A stretch of DNA of 64,000 nucleotides, taken from positions 70,938 to 134,937 of the forward strand of contig DIWS01000009.1 of the NCBI GenBank assembly GCA_002423585.1. Direction: 5' to 3'. Positions 33,180 through 41,207 of this stretch are shown here, piece by piece. Position 1 is the stretch's first letter. Every line of letters begins with the position of its first letter. The notes under the pieces are model-generated. The model was given only the letters and a program-made list of their open reading frames with translations, was not told where the DNA came from and made no database searches. The translations under genes and the position numbers were made by a program. This stretch comes from Actinobacteria bacterium UBA6100. GTDB lineage: Bacteria; Actinomycetota; Coriobacteriia; Anaerosomatales; Anaerosomataceae.

Positions 33180-33698
33180 CTACTCGGCGCGTTCGAAGAC
33201 GAGGAGCGCTGAGCCCGACGCACCCTGGATCGTGAGGACGTCACCATCGGTCACGTAGGTCTCTGCCTGCCCCAGCAGTTCGAAGTAGAGTGCCTCGGCT
33301 TCCATGGCCTCCGGAGGGCCCGCCATCTCGGTGCGTGCGATCGCGCCCGGGGAGAACGTGATGCCACCCACTGCGCACTCACCGCTGTAGCTGTTCACCG
33401 CGGCGGTGCCGCTGACCCGCCCGTCGTCGAACGATGCCGTGATCGTGAAACCCGCGGGGTCGATCGAAGGCTCGGACCATGCCACCAGACGCCACGCGGT
33501 GCCCTCAAGCCCGCTGCCACCGGTGATGAGGAGCGTGACGATGCACGCGAGCGTTGCCGCTGCCACCAGCGCTATCGGCAGTACCCGACGCCAGAGCGGT
33601 CGGACGTCCTCGTTCGCTGCCCAGGACCCCCTGCGGGGTGCGGAGTCGCCTGCGGCGACCGTCAGCGCCCGGAACTCGGGGTGTGCCCTGCCGCCCAA
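33180..33698 (-). CDS. META-domain (DUF306, HslJ-like) membrane-anchored protein
   Basis: 172 residues from a TTG start at 33698 (AAAGGAG five bases upstream). A cytoplasmic N-terminus, one transmembrane helix (VLPIALVAAATLACIVTLLI, about 39-58), then the META domain starting LEGTAWRLVAW with ITASFDDGRVSGTAAVNSYS and a GECAVGGITFSPGAI / AIARTEMAGPPEAMEAEALY core ending in LTIQGASGSALLVFE. META domains are small extracytoplasmic folds (HslJ in E. coli is heat-inducible and linked to novobiocin resistance). Last gene of the apparent operon 38913-33180 before selD. Confidence 0.82.
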   Translation of the reverse strand: MGGRAHPEFRALTVAAGDSAPRRGSWAANEDVRPLWRRVLPIALVAAATLACIVTLLITGGSGLEGTAWRLVAWSEPSIDPAGFTITASFDDGRVSGTAAVNSYSGECAVGGITFSPGAIARTEMAGPPEAMEAEALYFELLGQAETYVTDGDVLTIQGASGSALLVFERAE

Positions 33699-33724
33699 TG
33701 CCGCTCCTTTTCGCTTCGCCGTTC

Positions 33725-35077
33725 CTACAGTTGCGGCGCAACGTCCTCATCGGCGGGATACGGCTCCTGGGGCTCGCAGAACAGGAAGCCCTGACCGTAT
33801 TCAACGCCGAGTTCGCGCAGTGCGGCGAGCTGTTCGGGGCGCTCGATGCCTGCGGCGATGAGTTTCACACCGATACGCTCGGCGAACGTGACCATGCTCG
33901 TGACGAGACTGCGGCGGATATCGTCGGTGTCGATGTCGTTTATGAGCGACATGTCGATCTTCAGCCACTCCGGACGCACCTCGGCGAGGCTCTGCAGCGA
34001 ACCGTAGCCGGCGCCACCGTTGTCGACCGCCACGCGGAAGCCGAGACGGCGCAGATACTCAAGCGTGGCGCGGAAGGCCGCGAAGTCGGTGATCGTGGTG
34101 TGCTCGGTGATCTCGAAGACCACACTCTCGGGCTTCATGCCCGAGTCGACGAGCGCCGTGAACATCATCTCTCTGAGCTCGGGATCCGCCACAGCTTCCG
34201 GCTCGATGTTGATGAAGAGCAGCTTACCCTCAGGGAGGTTCGCCGCGGTCTCGAAGGCGCGCTTGCGGCACAACCGCTCGAGACGAACGACCAGGTCCGC
34301 GTCGTAGGCGACGCGGAAAAGCTTGTCCGGCCGCTCGAACTCGGTCCCTTCGGGTCCGCGCGTGAGCGCCTCGTACCCGAGCACCGTGAAGTCGTCCAGA
34401 CGCAGTATCGGATGCACCAGGGTTCTGACGTCCCCTGCGTGGATGATCTGCTCGAGTCGGGCCTGCCGGACCTGCGCGTCGCTCATCTCACGCGTGAGCG
34501 ACTCCGCCATCGCCGCCTCGATCGCCGCGTGCACCAGCCGCTCGAGGCGGACGTTCGGGTCACGGTACGCGGTGGCGGCCCCGACGTAGCAGCCGAACTT
34601 CGGGAACACCTCGGGATCGAGGATCGCGGCGAGCTCAGCGCGAACGTCCTCCTCGACCCGACGGCCGAGCCGCTGAAGCGCCTCGGGGTCCATCACCTCG
34701 GTGGTGCGCGGCGGCGACAGCAGCACGACGAACGCGTTGCCGGAGATCATGAGCTCGGCGACCATGTCCGCGTCACGCAGCTCGGCGCCGGTGATGCGTT
34801 CGAGCGCGCTGGCCACTTCACACATGACCGCGTCGAAGACCTCCCAGCCGTAGATCTCCTCGATCTTGGAGTACTTCACGACGTTCAGGCACAGCAGCGA
34901 GACCTCGCCACGGTCCTCGAGCAGCGACTCGATGCGGGGGAAGAGCAGCGGCGTGGTGGGAAGCCCGGTGACGGGATCGAACAGGAGCCGTCTCACCTCG
35001 GGATGTTTGGCGACGATCTCGTGGAACTCGAGCCACGATTCGAGAAGGAACGAGCACTTGTTCTCGCGCTCGGGCAT
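33725..35077 (-). CDS. Degenerate GGDEF-EAL domain protein
   Basis: 450 residues. The GGDEF-like domain (about 33-195: LFDPVTGLPTTPLLFPRIES) lacks the active motif; the site reads ISGNAF (111-116). The EAL domain (about 212-440) keeps EAL (236-238, LGYEALTRG), N290, E325 (ITEH) and K373 (LKIDMS), but the DDFGTG loop is DNGGAG (352-357) and the catalytic AEG(V/I)E is AAGIE (408-412). It therefore probably binds rather than hydrolyses cyclic di-GMP, or has another role. No membrane segment. It follows the glycosidase-like gene by 13 bases. Confidence 0.85.
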   Translation of the reverse strand: MPERENKCSFLLESWLEFHEIVAKHPEVRRLLFDPVTGLPTTPLLFPRIESLLEDRGEVSLLCLNVVKYSKIEEIYGWEVFDAVMCEVASALERITGAELRDADMVAELMISGNAFVVLLSPPRTTEVMDPEALQRLGRRVEEDVRAELAAILDPEVFPKFGCYVGAATAYRDPNVRLERLVHAAIEAAMAESLTREMSDAQVRQARLEQIIHAGDVRTLVHPILRLDDFTVLGYEALTRGPEGTEFERPDKLFRVAYDADLVVRLERLCRKRAFETAANLPEGKLLFINIEPEAVADPELREMMFTALVDSGMKPESVVFEITEHTTITDFAAFRATLEYLRRLGFRVAVDNGGAGYGSLQSLAEVRPEWLKIDMSLINDIDTDDIRRSLVTSMVTFAERIGVKLIAAGIERPEQLAALRELGVEYGQGFLFCEPQEPYPADEDVAPQL

Positions 35078-35090
35078 CCGGCATTCTCCC

Positions 35091-37085
35091 TTACCCGTAC
35101 GACAGGCGCAGCGCTACCGCTGCGTTCGGACCCAGAGGCACACCGAACGCGCGGGCCTCCACCCGTGCGGCCGCACCCCCTCGGACATCCACGACAGAGG
35201 CTACCACACGCTCCGTGGTGAGCGTGGCCGTGATCGCCTCGGCGCTGTGGTTGAGGATGAAGACCACGTCTCCCTGCTCGCCCTGGAACAGCGCGATCTC
35301 CGCCGACGGGTCGTCGCAGTCTATGACCGGACCGGCGCCGGCGGCGCGCGCCACCGAACCGTAGACCGTGCGCAACAGCGAGCGCACGGCGTCCGGTGCC
35401 GCCCACGGGTCGCTCTGGGCGATCGCCCGCTCGAGCGGTGCGGCGAGGAAGACCGCCTTGCCCTGACCGTACTGGTTGAGCGTGAGAAGCGGGCTGCCGG
35501 TCGCGTCGGTGGCGACCACCGTGGCGGTGCCGCTCCCCACCAGCGCGTAGTGCGGCAGATCGAGCCGCACGTCGAAGGCGGTCAGGTCGCCCAGCAACCC
35601 CGGCTGCGCGATACGGCAGCTCACCACCGGGCGCACGCCATGATCGCCGAGGAACTCGACGCCGAAGATCTCGCGCAGCGCCGGATCGGCATCCCCGCCC
35701 CCGTAGGACAGCACCACCGAGCCGCCCGACTGCACGAAGGACGCGAGGCCGGACCACATCGAGGCCGACAACCGCGCTGCGGACGGGACAAAGAGCGTCA
35801 TGAAGCCGCCCAGCTCATCGCCCTCGCGGGCGAGCGTGACGGGCAGGTGCGCTTCCTTCGCCGCGGTATACGCCTGGAGGCACGAGCGCGGCGTGTAGAG
35901 ACCCGCGAGGGACGGGAGTGGCTCGTAGCGCTCGGCAGGAATGAGCACCGCCGCACGTTCGGGCGAAGGCGTGTGCACGCGCAGATCGAGGCGGGCGGCC
36001 ACGCGCGCGAACCTGCGCACCTCGGCCAGCACCGGCTTGGGCTCACCGTGAACGTCGTTCAGCCCCACCAGCACCTCGAACGGGTCGCGGAAGTACGGCT
36101 CGCGCTTCTCGGTCTCGAGGTCCTTCCACCGGCGCAGCAGCACGCCCGAGGCGCGGTTCATCAGCGCCGAGTAGAGCGCCGTGCGCACGTAGGCGGCCTC
36201 TTCGGCCACCGACACGTCCAGCGAGGGGACGCCCACGCCATCGGCGAGCACCGGCAGGTCGCGCAGCGCCGCGCGCAGCAGGAACGAGTCGAGGTAGGTC
36301 GCCGGGCCGTACGTGAGCGGGCCCTCGGCGGCATAGGCACGGTAGGGTGCGGTCACGTGGCTCACGCCGTACTCGAAGTCGTCGATGGTCCCGCGGGCGT
36401 CCACGCCGCTCTCCCGCACGAGGGTCTCGGGATCGCATGCCAGGACGATCGCCCGCGCCGAGTCGACCTCACGGATGGCGTCACGCAGCGACGTGGCCCA
36501 CTTCTGGAGCGCGTCCTCGCTGCCGAAGCCGCTGAAGAACGCCTCGTTGCCGAGCTCCCACGCCCAGACGGCCGTCTCGCTGCGGAAGCGGTTCACCACG
36601 CGCTGCACGAGCGAGATCTCACGCTGCACGAGGTAGTCGTCATCGCGCGGATCGCGCTTCTTGGCCCACGGCAGGTCGTTCATCTCGGCGAGCCGGTCGT
36701 CCGCGAAGAAGACGACGATCACCTTGAGGTCGTGTACGCGCGCGGCAGCAAGGATGTCGCCGAGGCGGTCCTCGGCATCCGCGTCGTACTGACCCACTTG
36801 CGGCTCGAAGAGCTTCCACGAGACGTAGACGCGCACGAGCGAGATACGGGCCTCGGCGATCGCGGTGAAGTCCGCCTCGACGTCACGGTCGTACCAGTCG
36901 TCGAAGGAGGCGCGCTCCTCGTCGAGCGGGTAGTAGTCCACGCCGATCGGGAAGAGCTGATTGCGCAGCGGTCCCATCTCCTCGACCGAGGGCTTCGGGT
37001 CCTTCGCCGGCGCCTTGGCAGACGCCTTCGTGTCCGGTCTGGCGGCCGCGCCCTTCGCGGGCTTCTTGCTCGCTGCCTCGGCCAT
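35091..37085 (-). CDS. Cytoplasmic glycoside-hydrolase-like protein (cellulase/beta-galactosidase fold)
   Basis: 664 residues, no signal peptide. An Ala/Lys-rich N-terminal tail (about 1-32) leads to a TIM barrel similar to GH5/GH42 (FPIGVDYYPL; ISLVRVYVSWKLFEPQVGQY; LKVIVVFFADD; AVWAWELGNEAFFSGFG with E181 as acid/base). The usual nucleophile segment reads PVLADGVGVPS (about 278-288), with no Glu at the expected place. The second half has a flavodoxin-like/beta-galactosidase trimerisation-type domain (CLQAYTAAKEAHLPVTLARE; VQSGGSVVLSYGGG; LTLNQYGQGKAVFLAAPLER). The stop/start overlap with the TPR gene (TGATG) shows coupling. Enzyme activity is uncertain. Confidence 0.75.
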   Translation of the reverse strand: MAEAASKKPAKGAAARPDTKASAKAPAKDPKPSVEEMGPLRNQLFPIGVDYYPLDEERASFDDWYDRDVEADFTAIAEARISLVRVYVSWKLFEPQVGQYDADAEDRLGDILAAARVHDLKVIVVFFADDRLAEMNDLPWAKKRDPRDDDYLVQREISLVQRVVNRFRSETAVWAWELGNEAFFSGFGSEDALQKWATSLRDAIREVDSARAIVLACDPETLVRESGVDARGTIDDFEYGVSHVTAPYRAYAAEGPLTYGPATYLDSFLLRAALRDLPVLADGVGVPSLDVSVAEEAAYVRTALYSALMNRASGVLLRRWKDLETEKREPYFRDPFEVLVGLNDVHGEPKPVLAEVRRFARVAARLDLRVHTPSPERAAVLIPAERYEPLPSLAGLYTPRSCLQAYTAAKEAHLPVTLAREGDELGGFMTLFVPSAARLSASMWSGLASFVQSGGSVVLSYGGGDADPALREIFGVEFLGDHGVRPVVSCRIAQPGLLGDLTAFDVRLDLPHYALVGSGTATVVATDATGSPLLTLNQYGQGKAVFLAAPLERAIAQSDPWAAPDAVRSLLRTVYGSVARAAGAGPVIDCDDPSAEIALFQGEQGDVVFILNHSAEAITATLTTERVVASVVDVRGGAAARVEARAFGVPLGPNAAVALRLSYG

Positions 37086-38254
37086 CAGTCCTCACCCGCC
37101 CCGGCGTACTCGTCGTACAGCCGCCAGAACAGCCCCTGGCGCTTGGTGTCGTAGTAGGCGGCGCGACGGATCTCCCACTGCGCCTCGGCGAACCGCCCCT
37201 CGGTGAGGTGCGACGCCGCCAGGCCGAAGCGGGCGCGGACGCACGCCGGATCGAGGCGCACGCCGAGCCGGTACGACTTGCCCGCCGCCTCGAACTTCTG
37301 CAGGCCGAGAAGCGATTCAGCGAGCAGCACGTGCACGAGCGCGTGCGTGCCGGCCCGCTTGGCGAGTGCGATGAAGACACGCGCCGCGTGACGGTTGAGC
37401 CCCGTGCGCCGGGAATACACCACGCCGAGGCAGTAGAGCGCCGTGGGAAGCTCCGGGTCGAGCGAGAGCGCGCGCAGCGCACAGGCCATCGACTCGTTGG
37501 CGGCCTCCTGCTTGAGGTACGCGTACGCCGCGAGCGCGAGCGCCTCCGGGTCGTCGGGGTCCTCGTCGAGCACCAGCCGCACGAGGTCGGCCGCGGTGAA
37601 CAGGTCCTCGGCCCGAAGCGCGAGCCCCGCCGCTCCCAGCCGGGCCTCCCGCGTGGGCTTCACGCGCTCGATGTCGATCGGCTCCGCGGGCGCCTCGTGC
37701 ACGCCGAGAAGGGTGAAGAACAGCTCGTCCTGACTCGGATCGAGCTCGCCGGCCTGGCGGAACAGCGGCAGCGCGAGGGCCATTCCCTCCCGCTTGAGGC
37801 TCGCGATCGCGAGGTTGTAGGTGGCGCGCGCCTCCTTGGCGTCGAGCTCGAGCGCCCGCTTCCAGCTCGCCACGGCGTCGTCTTCGAACGCGGCCGCGGC
37901 GAACGCCTCGCCGAGCTGCACGTGCGCGGTCACCAGATCGGGCGCCACCTCGGCAAGCTCGTGCCATACGAGCACCGACTGGTCGGACATGCCGCCGCGC
38001 CGGTCGTACGCCAGGCCGAGGGCCAGGTACGCCGCCGAGCAGTCGGGGTCGATCTCGATGGCCTTGGTCGCCTCGGCGATGGCCTGGTCGTAGAAGTCAC
38101 CCTCGAGCATGAGGTGTGCGAGTAGTGCGTGTATACGCGGCTCCCGATCGCCGAGCGCCAGCGCCTCGTAGCAGGCCTCGACCGCCGCGCCCACCGCGCC
38201 CGAACGGGCGAGTTCCTCGGCCGTGAGCAACGCTGTCGGACGACCGCCCATCAT
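37085..38254 (-). CDS. TPR-repeat protein
   Basis: 389 residues built from tetratricopeptide repeats, e.g. IHALLAHLMLEGDFYDQAIA, CSAAYLALGLAYDRRGGMSD, EARATYNLAIASLKREGMAL, PTALYCLGVVYSRRTGLNRH and ARFGLAASHLTEGRFAEAQW. It is a likely scaffold for protein-protein contacts. It overlaps the corrinoid protein gene upstream (ATGA) and the glycosidase-like gene downstream (TGATG), so the three proteins are probably made together and may interact. No signal peptide or membrane helix. Confidence 0.85.
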   Translation of the reverse strand: MMGGRPTALLTAEELARSGAVGAAVEACYEALALGDREPRIHALLAHLMLEGDFYDQAIAEATKAIEIDPDCSAAYLALGLAYDRRGGMSDQSVLVWHELAEVAPDLVTAHVQLGEAFAAAAFEDDAVASWKRALELDAKEARATYNLAIASLKREGMALALPLFRQAGELDPSQDELFFTLLGVHEAPAEPIDIERVKPTREARLGAAGLALRAEDLFTAADLVRLVLDEDPDDPEALALAAYAYLKQEAANESMACALRALSLDPELPTALYCLGVVYSRRTGLNRHAARVFIALAKRAGTHALVHVLLAESLLGLQKFEAAGKSYRLGVRLDPACVRARFGLAASHLTEGRFAEAQWEIRRAAYYDTKRQGLFWRLYDEYAGAGED

Positions 38255-38913
38255 GCCTCAGCCTCGGCCGCTGCGCGGTCGCGAGCCACACGGGCCACCA
38301 GCTTGAGCGCGCTCTCCGCGCTGGGAACCACGCCGTTCGCGCCGACCTCGCGAGCAAGGGCCGGCTCCGCGGCGAACGGCCCGCCGCTCACCAGGATCAC
38401 AACGTCGTCGTAGCCGCCCGTGGCAAGCATCTCGCGCACCCGGGCCACCGCGCGGGCGGTGGCCGTCATCTCAGCGAACACGATGACGATGCGGGCGCCG
38501 GTCTCCTCCACTCGCTCGAGGAAGTCGGCCGGTCGCACGTCCACGCCCAGATCGTTCACGCGGAAGCCCGCTTCCTTGAGCGTGGCTGCGATGATGGTCC
38601 GCGCGATCGAGTGGTGGTCGCGATGCATCGTCCCCACGATCACGGTGACACCGGTGTCGCGGCGTGCCGCCGGCGGCATCACGAACGAACCGATCTGCTC
38701 GGCCACCACGGCCGCCTGCGTGAAGCTGATCTCGTCGATGTCCCCCGCCGCCCAGGCCCCGCCGAGCAGGCCCATGGCGGGCGCGTATAGCGCGTCGAAG
38801 AGTTGCTCCTGGGGTACTCCCGAGGCGCGCGCGTGCTCGACGACCTGGATGGCACCTGCCGGGTCCTGGTCGACGAACGCCTGATACAGATCTGCCGCGT
38901 ACTCGGCGGCCAC
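38251..38913 (-). CDS. Cobalamin (B12)-binding domain protein, sensor- or methyltransferase-type
   Basis: 220 residues. The N-terminal helical cap (B12-binding_2-like: QAFVDQDPAGAIQVVEHARA, PAMGLLGGAWAAGDIDEISF) precedes a Rossmann-like domain with TVIVGTMHRDHHSIARTIIA. The cobalt-binding motif DxHxxG is D99-H-H101-S-I-A, with the Gly replaced. The rest matches: LKEAGFRVNDLGVDVRPADF, VSGGPFA. Such modules bind corrinoid in methyltransferases and light- or metabolite-sensing regulators. No partner methyltransferase is nearby, so a sensor role is plausible. Start is a GTG with GGAGGG four bases upstream. Confidence 0.85.
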   Translation of the reverse strand: MAAEYAADLYQAFVDQDPAGAIQVVEHARASGVPQEQLFDALYAPAMGLLGGAWAAGDIDEISFTQAAVVAEQIGSFVMPPAARRDTGVTVIVGTMHRDHHSIARTIIAATLKEAGFRVNDLGVDVRPADFLERVEETGARIVIVFAEMTATARAVARVREMLATGGYDDVVILVSGGPFAAEPALAREVGANGVVPSAESALKLVARVARDRAAAEAEA

Positions 38914-38968
38914 GCTGCCCTCCGTCGATCGATCTCTTCTCGCGACATGCCGCCGCGAGGTTGCACGC

Positions 38969-39055
38969 TGGTAGCGGTGGTGGGATTCGAACCCACACGG
39001 CCTTTCGGCCAGAGGCTTTTAAGGCCCCCTCCTGTACCAGTTCGGATACACCGCC
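38969..39055 (-). tRNA. tRNA-Leu (anticodon TAA)
   Basis: 87 bases with encoded CCA (38971-38969). Acceptor GGCGGTG / CACCGCT; D-arm with ATCCGAACTGGTAC; anticodon loop CTTAAAA in a GGGGC.../GCCTC stem; long variable arm CTGGCCGAAAGGCCG; T-arm GTGGG-TTCGAAT-CCCAC. The long variable arm and UAA anticodon identify leucine. Confidence 0.93.
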
Positions 39056-39060
39056 GTCAC

Positions 39061-40011
39061 CTAAGGTGTCCCCGCATGATCGCAGTCGAGCACCATGCCG
39101 TAGAGAATATCGTGTTCGCTCACCAGCGTCGAAGAAAGTCCTGCGTACGCCATGACCGACTGCAGGATGAGCGCCCCGCCGACGATCACGCCTGCCCGAT
39201 CGGGCTCGAGCCCCACCACCTGCCTGCGCTCGGCCTCGGTGAGCACGGAGAGGCGCTCGAGGATGTCGAGCAGCGATGTTCCGCAGATCCGGTAGCCGTG
39301 GATGCGCTGCGGGTCGTACGCGCCCATCCGGAGGTCGATAGCGGCGAGCGTGGTGGCCGTGCCCGCCACCGACACCATGTCGCGCGGGGGCTCCTTGAGC
39401 GGGAGGAACACCCTCCGCAGCTCGTCGGCGATCCAGCCCGCCGCCTGGTCGATCTCGCGGGCGGTCGGCGGGTCGGAGTGCAAGAACAGCTCGGTCACCC
39501 GGCGCGAGCCGATGTCCACCGAGCGGGCGATATCGATGCTGACAGGACAACCGTCGACCGACCGGTGCGCGCTGCCCACCACGAGCTCGGTGGAGCCACC
39601 GCCCACATCGGCCATCAGGATCCGGTCTCCGGGGAAGCCGTAGGCCACGCCGAGGAAGGTGAGGTAGCCCTCCCGCTCCCCCGAGATGATCTCCGGTCGC
39701 ACGCCGGCGGCCTCAAGGGCGTCGAGGAAGGTCGCACCGTTGGACGCGTCCCGCGCTGCCGAAGTGGCCACGGCCGACGTGCGGTGGGCGCCGAGCATGC
39801 GCGCCTCCTCGACGAACCCGCGGACCGCATCCGCCACCCGCGCGATGCCGGCCTCCGACAACTCACCGCTCGTGGTCCAGCCCTCACCGAGGTGCGTGAT
39901 CGCCTGACGACGCACCACCTCGGTGATCGATCCGGCGACCACATCGGCCACGAGTAGGCGCGCCGTGACCGTGCCGATGTCGATCACAGCCCTGCGCTCT
40001 CCCTCGATCAC
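39061..40011 (-). CDS. ppx: Ppx/GppA family exopolyphosphatase / (p)ppGpp phosphatase
   Basis: 316 residues from the GTG at 40011 (GAGGAGG four bases upstream; overlaps the DUF501 stop as GTGA). Actin-like ATPase fold: AVIDIGTVTARLLVADV, TSAARDASNGATFLDALE, SGEREGYLTFLGVAYG, LMADVGGGSTELVVGS, SVDIGSRRVTELF and VAGTATTLAAI. Removes terminal phosphate from polyphosphate or from pppGpp. DUF501 and ftsB upstream give the conserved actinobacterial order. The first glycine-rich loop reads DIGTVT rather than the usual DIGTNS/DCGTNS. Confidence 0.9.
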   Translation of the reverse strand: MIEGERRAVIDIGTVTARLLVADVVAGSITEVVRRQAITHLGEGWTTSGELSEAGIARVADAVRGFVEEARMLGAHRTSAVATSAARDASNGATFLDALEAAGVRPEIISGEREGYLTFLGVAYGFPGDRILMADVGGGSTELVVGSAHRSVDGCPVSIDIARSVDIGSRRVTELFLHSDPPTAREIDQAAGWIADELRRVFLPLKEPPRDMVSVAGTATTLAAIDLRMGAYDPQRIHGYRICGTSLLDILERLSVLTEAERRQVVGLEPDRAGVIVGGALILQSVMAYAGLSSTLVSEHDILYGMVLDCDHAGTP

Positions 40012-40490
40012 AACGCCTCCTCGCATCGCCGGTCCGCACACTCGGCAGGGATCCGTTGCAACACCCCGGCACCGACGGGATCGTCGATGCCGGCCAGGAA
40101 CGCCGCCACGTGAGCGTGCAGGCACTTCACCGCGAGCGGATCACGCTGACCGGCGATGCCCACCTTCGGCGTCGGGTCGGCACCGCCACCCTCGGCGGCC
40201 CGCGCCGCTCGATAGGAGACATCGGCATCCCGCAGGCGCGACGCGAGTGAGTCGTCGGCCGCGATCGACTCGCGCCAGCGCTCACACCCGCCCTGCGACT
40301 CGAGCGCCCCGATGCGGGCCACCAGATGTGGGCAGGTCAGGTAGTACAGCGTCGGGAACGGCTCGCCGGTCTCGAGCACCGGCTCCGTGGTGATGCATGT
40401 GGGGAATCCATGGCTACAGCGCGCGACGCAGCGCCATCGCCCGCGGGGGTGCCGTCCGAGCTGCCAGGCGACGATCGCCCCATCGTCCAT
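40008..40490 (-). CDS. DUF501 family protein
   Basis: 160 residues with the DUF501 pattern: VAWQLGRHPRGRWRCVARCS, FPTCITTEPVLETGEPFPTL, YYLTCPHLVARIGALESQGG and AGQRDPLAVKCLHAHVAAFL. The family is nearly restricted to Actinobacteria and sits between divIC/ftsB and ppx, as here. Function unknown. Cysteines in the C...TC...C pattern could bind a metal. It starts at 40490, overlapping the ftsB stop (TGATG). Confidence 0.9.
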   Translation of the reverse strand: MDDGAIVAWQLGRHPRGRWRCVARCSHGFPTCITTEPVLETGEPFPTLYYLTCPHLVARIGALESQGGCERWRESIAADDSLASRLRDADVSYRAARAAEGGGADPTPKVGIAGQRDPLAVKCLHAHVAAFLAGIDDPVGAGVLQRIPAECADRRCEEAL

Positions 40491-41050
40491 CACTCGAGGC
40501 CGAAGAGCGTGTCCAGCGCGCGCTGCCACAGCGGCGCCTCGCCCTCCGAGGCCGTCGCCGACGCTTCGTCAGACCCGGCCACGACGCCGCCGGTCACCAC
40601 GTACGCCTGCTCCCCCGGCTTCACGAGCCCCAGCGTGTCGCGGGCGACCTCCTCCACGCCCTCGGGCGTCTTGAGCTGGTCCACCTCGTGGCGCAGCTCC
40701 TCGTTGCGCGACTTCAGACCCTCGAGCTCGCTTTCCAGCGAATCCAGTTCGCGATGGTGCTCGTACTGGAGCCGGAAGACGGGGTAGACCATCCAGGCAG
40801 CCGCCACGAGCGTGGCTATGAGGATGAGTGTGGTGAGACGGACCTGCCCGGAGCTTCGCCTGGTCCTCGCGGACCGCGCGGCGCCCGCTCGGGCGCGCTC
40901 CGGCGGGGTGCGCGGCGCCGTCGAACGCGAGGACCGCGTGGGACGCGCGGATGAGGTGCGCGAAGTGGACGCGCGGGATGTCGACCTCCGCGCAGCGGTG
41001 GTCTTCCCGGCGTTCGCTGGTGCCCTTTTCTGCGATCGTGGTGCAGCCAT
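40490..41050 (-). CDS. ftsB: FtsB/DivIC-like septum formation initiator
   Basis: 186 residues. A long basic, Ser/Arg/Thr/Ala-rich N-terminal tail (about 1-68) is typical of actinobacterial DivIC. A single membrane helix (LTTLILIATLVAAAWMVYPV, about 73-92) is followed by a coiled coil (HRELDSLESELEGLKSRNEE, LRHEVDQLK) and the conserved TPEGVEEVARDTLGLVKPGE. It forms the FtsB-FtsL-FtsQ complex at the division site. Gene order eno-(pyk)-ftsB-DUF501-ppx supports the call. Confidence 0.9.
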   Translation of the reverse strand: MAAPRSQKRAPANAGKTTAARRSTSRASTSRTSSARPTRSSRSTAPRTPPERARAGAARSARTRRSSGQVRLTTLILIATLVAAAWMVYPVFRLQYEHHRELDSLESELEGLKSRNEELRHEVDQLKTPEGVEEVARDTLGLVKPGEQAYVVTGGVVAGSDEASATASEGEAPLWQRALDTLFGLE

Positions 41051-41207
41051 AGGGTGCGCAATCAGTGGTGTGACGAGGCCAGCGACGGTCCATGCCCGAG
41101 GGTATCCCCTCATCGCGCATGATAGCACCGGGGCACGCCGAGTAGAACCCTCTACATCAACTTGAGATTGATGCGGGCGCCCGGCCGAGGCACGGATGCG
41201 CCACAGG

